Source of the DNA: CAZWVM01 sp964637705
Lineage (GTDB): Bacteria > UBA8481
Length of the DNA: 6,074 bases
NCBI GenBank assembly: GCA_964637705.1
Contig: CAZWVM010000202.1
Location: 1 to 6,074 of the forward strand
Direction of reading: 5' to 3'
This document shows positions 5,526 to 6,074 of the stretch, piece after piece. The notes below the pieces were generated by a model that was not told the origin of the DNA, made no database searches, and saw nothing but the letters and a program-made list of their open reading frames with translations. Position numbers and translations under genes: made by a program. Position 1 is the first letter of the stretch. Each line of letters begins with the position of its first letter.

Positions 5526-6074
5526 TCAGGAGAGGGCGCGGGCGAGGACGAGGACGAGGGGGAAGACGAGCGGGTAGACGAGCGTCGAGGCGACGACCAC
5601 GCCGGCCGCGTGGTCCGCGGCGATGCCGTGTCGCGCCGGCAGGAGAAAGCTCAGGACCGCCGAGGGCATCGTCGAGGAGACGACGATGACGGAGGCGATC
5701 GGGCCGGTGACGCCCGCGGCGAGGCAGTAGAGCGCGGCGAGGGACGCGCCCAGCCCGTAGCGCGCGGCGACCGCCAGCGCGATCCCGCGCGCCCCCCCGA
5801 ACCGCATCTCCCCGAGCGCCGCACCCACGGAGAAGAGCGCGACCGGGATCGTCGCCTGGGCCGGCAATTCCAGCGCGGCGCGCAGGAGGGCCGGGCACGG
5901 GATCCCCGCCGCCTTCCAGGCCGCCCCGGCCGCGATCGCGCCCAAGAGCGGGTTCAGGATGACCGCCTTCAGCCGCTCCCGCGTTCCGCCTGCCGCCCCG
6001 ATCACGGCCAGTCCCGCGGTGAAGATGACGAGGTTCATCGCCTGGTCGTAGACGAGGGCGATGTTGAGCCAGGG
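5526..6074 (-). CDS. Auxin efflux carrier (AEC) family permease, 5' partial
   Basis: On the minus strand the frame is open from the right edge to TGA at 5528-5526, giving 182 C-terminal residues of a family that is usually about 300-320 long. The ATG at 6038 is internal: the frame continues upstream as PWLNIALVYDQA before MNLVIFTAGL, and the VYDQAMNLVIFTAGL stretch resembles the middle of AEC proteins. The rest also fits: AVILNPLLGAIAAG, then TIPVALFSVGAALGEM (the conserved PxALFxxGxxL helix), then three or four further hydrophobic helices ending in LVLVLARALS. About six membrane segments are visible. AEC permeases are inner-membrane carriers, often for carboxylates such as malate or malonate; the substrate here cannot be read. 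It converges on the FecR gene with only six bases between stop codons, and no terminator hairpin is visible between them. Confidence 0.85.
   Translation of the reverse strand, partial: PWLNIALVYDQAMNLVIFTAGLAVIGAAGGTRERLKAVILNPLLGAIAAGAAWKAAGIPCPALLRAALELPAQATIPVALFSVGAALGEMRFGGARGIALAVAARYGLGASLAALYCLAAGVTGPIASVIVVSSTMPSAVLSFLLPARHGIAADHAAGVVVASTLVYPLVFPLVLVLARALS

Noticed and set aside
1..6074. CRISPR array, tRNA or rRNA genes, transposase
   Set aside because: No regularly spaced repeats, no cloverleaf or rRNA-like sequence, and no transposase motifs were seen on either strand.

Overview
This is a bacterial window, very GC-rich by eye apart from one short AT-rich patch near 3248-3275. The codon use is strongly G/C at third positions. 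Shine-Dalgarno sites of the AAGGAG type, an exported FecR-domain protein and an M23 peptidoglycan-peptidase domain all suggest a diderm, high-GC lineage. Acidobacteriota or a similar deep-branching phylum would fit, but nothing in the window fixes the taxon.

Layout from left to right. Positions 1-933 (+) hold the C-terminal part of a fold-type III PLP-dependent decarboxylase, related to diaminopimelate/ornithine-type decarboxylases and cut by the left edge. After a 21-base gap, 955-3087 (+) encodes a 710-residue protein. It joins a urea-transporter-type membrane domain to a zinc M23 (LytM-like) peptidase domain and an unrecognised C-terminal region of about 200 residues. These two genes are probably co-transcribed.

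Positions 3088-3297 are non-coding. They contain a 148-bp inverted-repeat structure (3072-3219) whose left arm carries the stop codon of the fusion gene, then an AT-rich promoter-like patch with a small palindrome. Positions 3298-4659 (+) encode a soluble GAF-domain histidine kinase. Its stop overlaps the start of 4656-5519 (+) by ATGA. That gene encodes an exported FecR-domain protein with an Arg/Gln-rich helical tail. The kinase and FecR protein form a translationally coupled pair, and no response regulator, sigma factor or TonB receptor is visible. Convergent to them, 5526-6074 (-) is the C-terminal half of an auxin-efflux-carrier (AEC) family permease, cut by the right edge.

The most unusual items are the transporter-peptidase fusion, the inverted-repeat element that ends it, and the kinase/FecR-tail pair. 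Family assignments come from motifs read directly in the sequence; no database search was possible.
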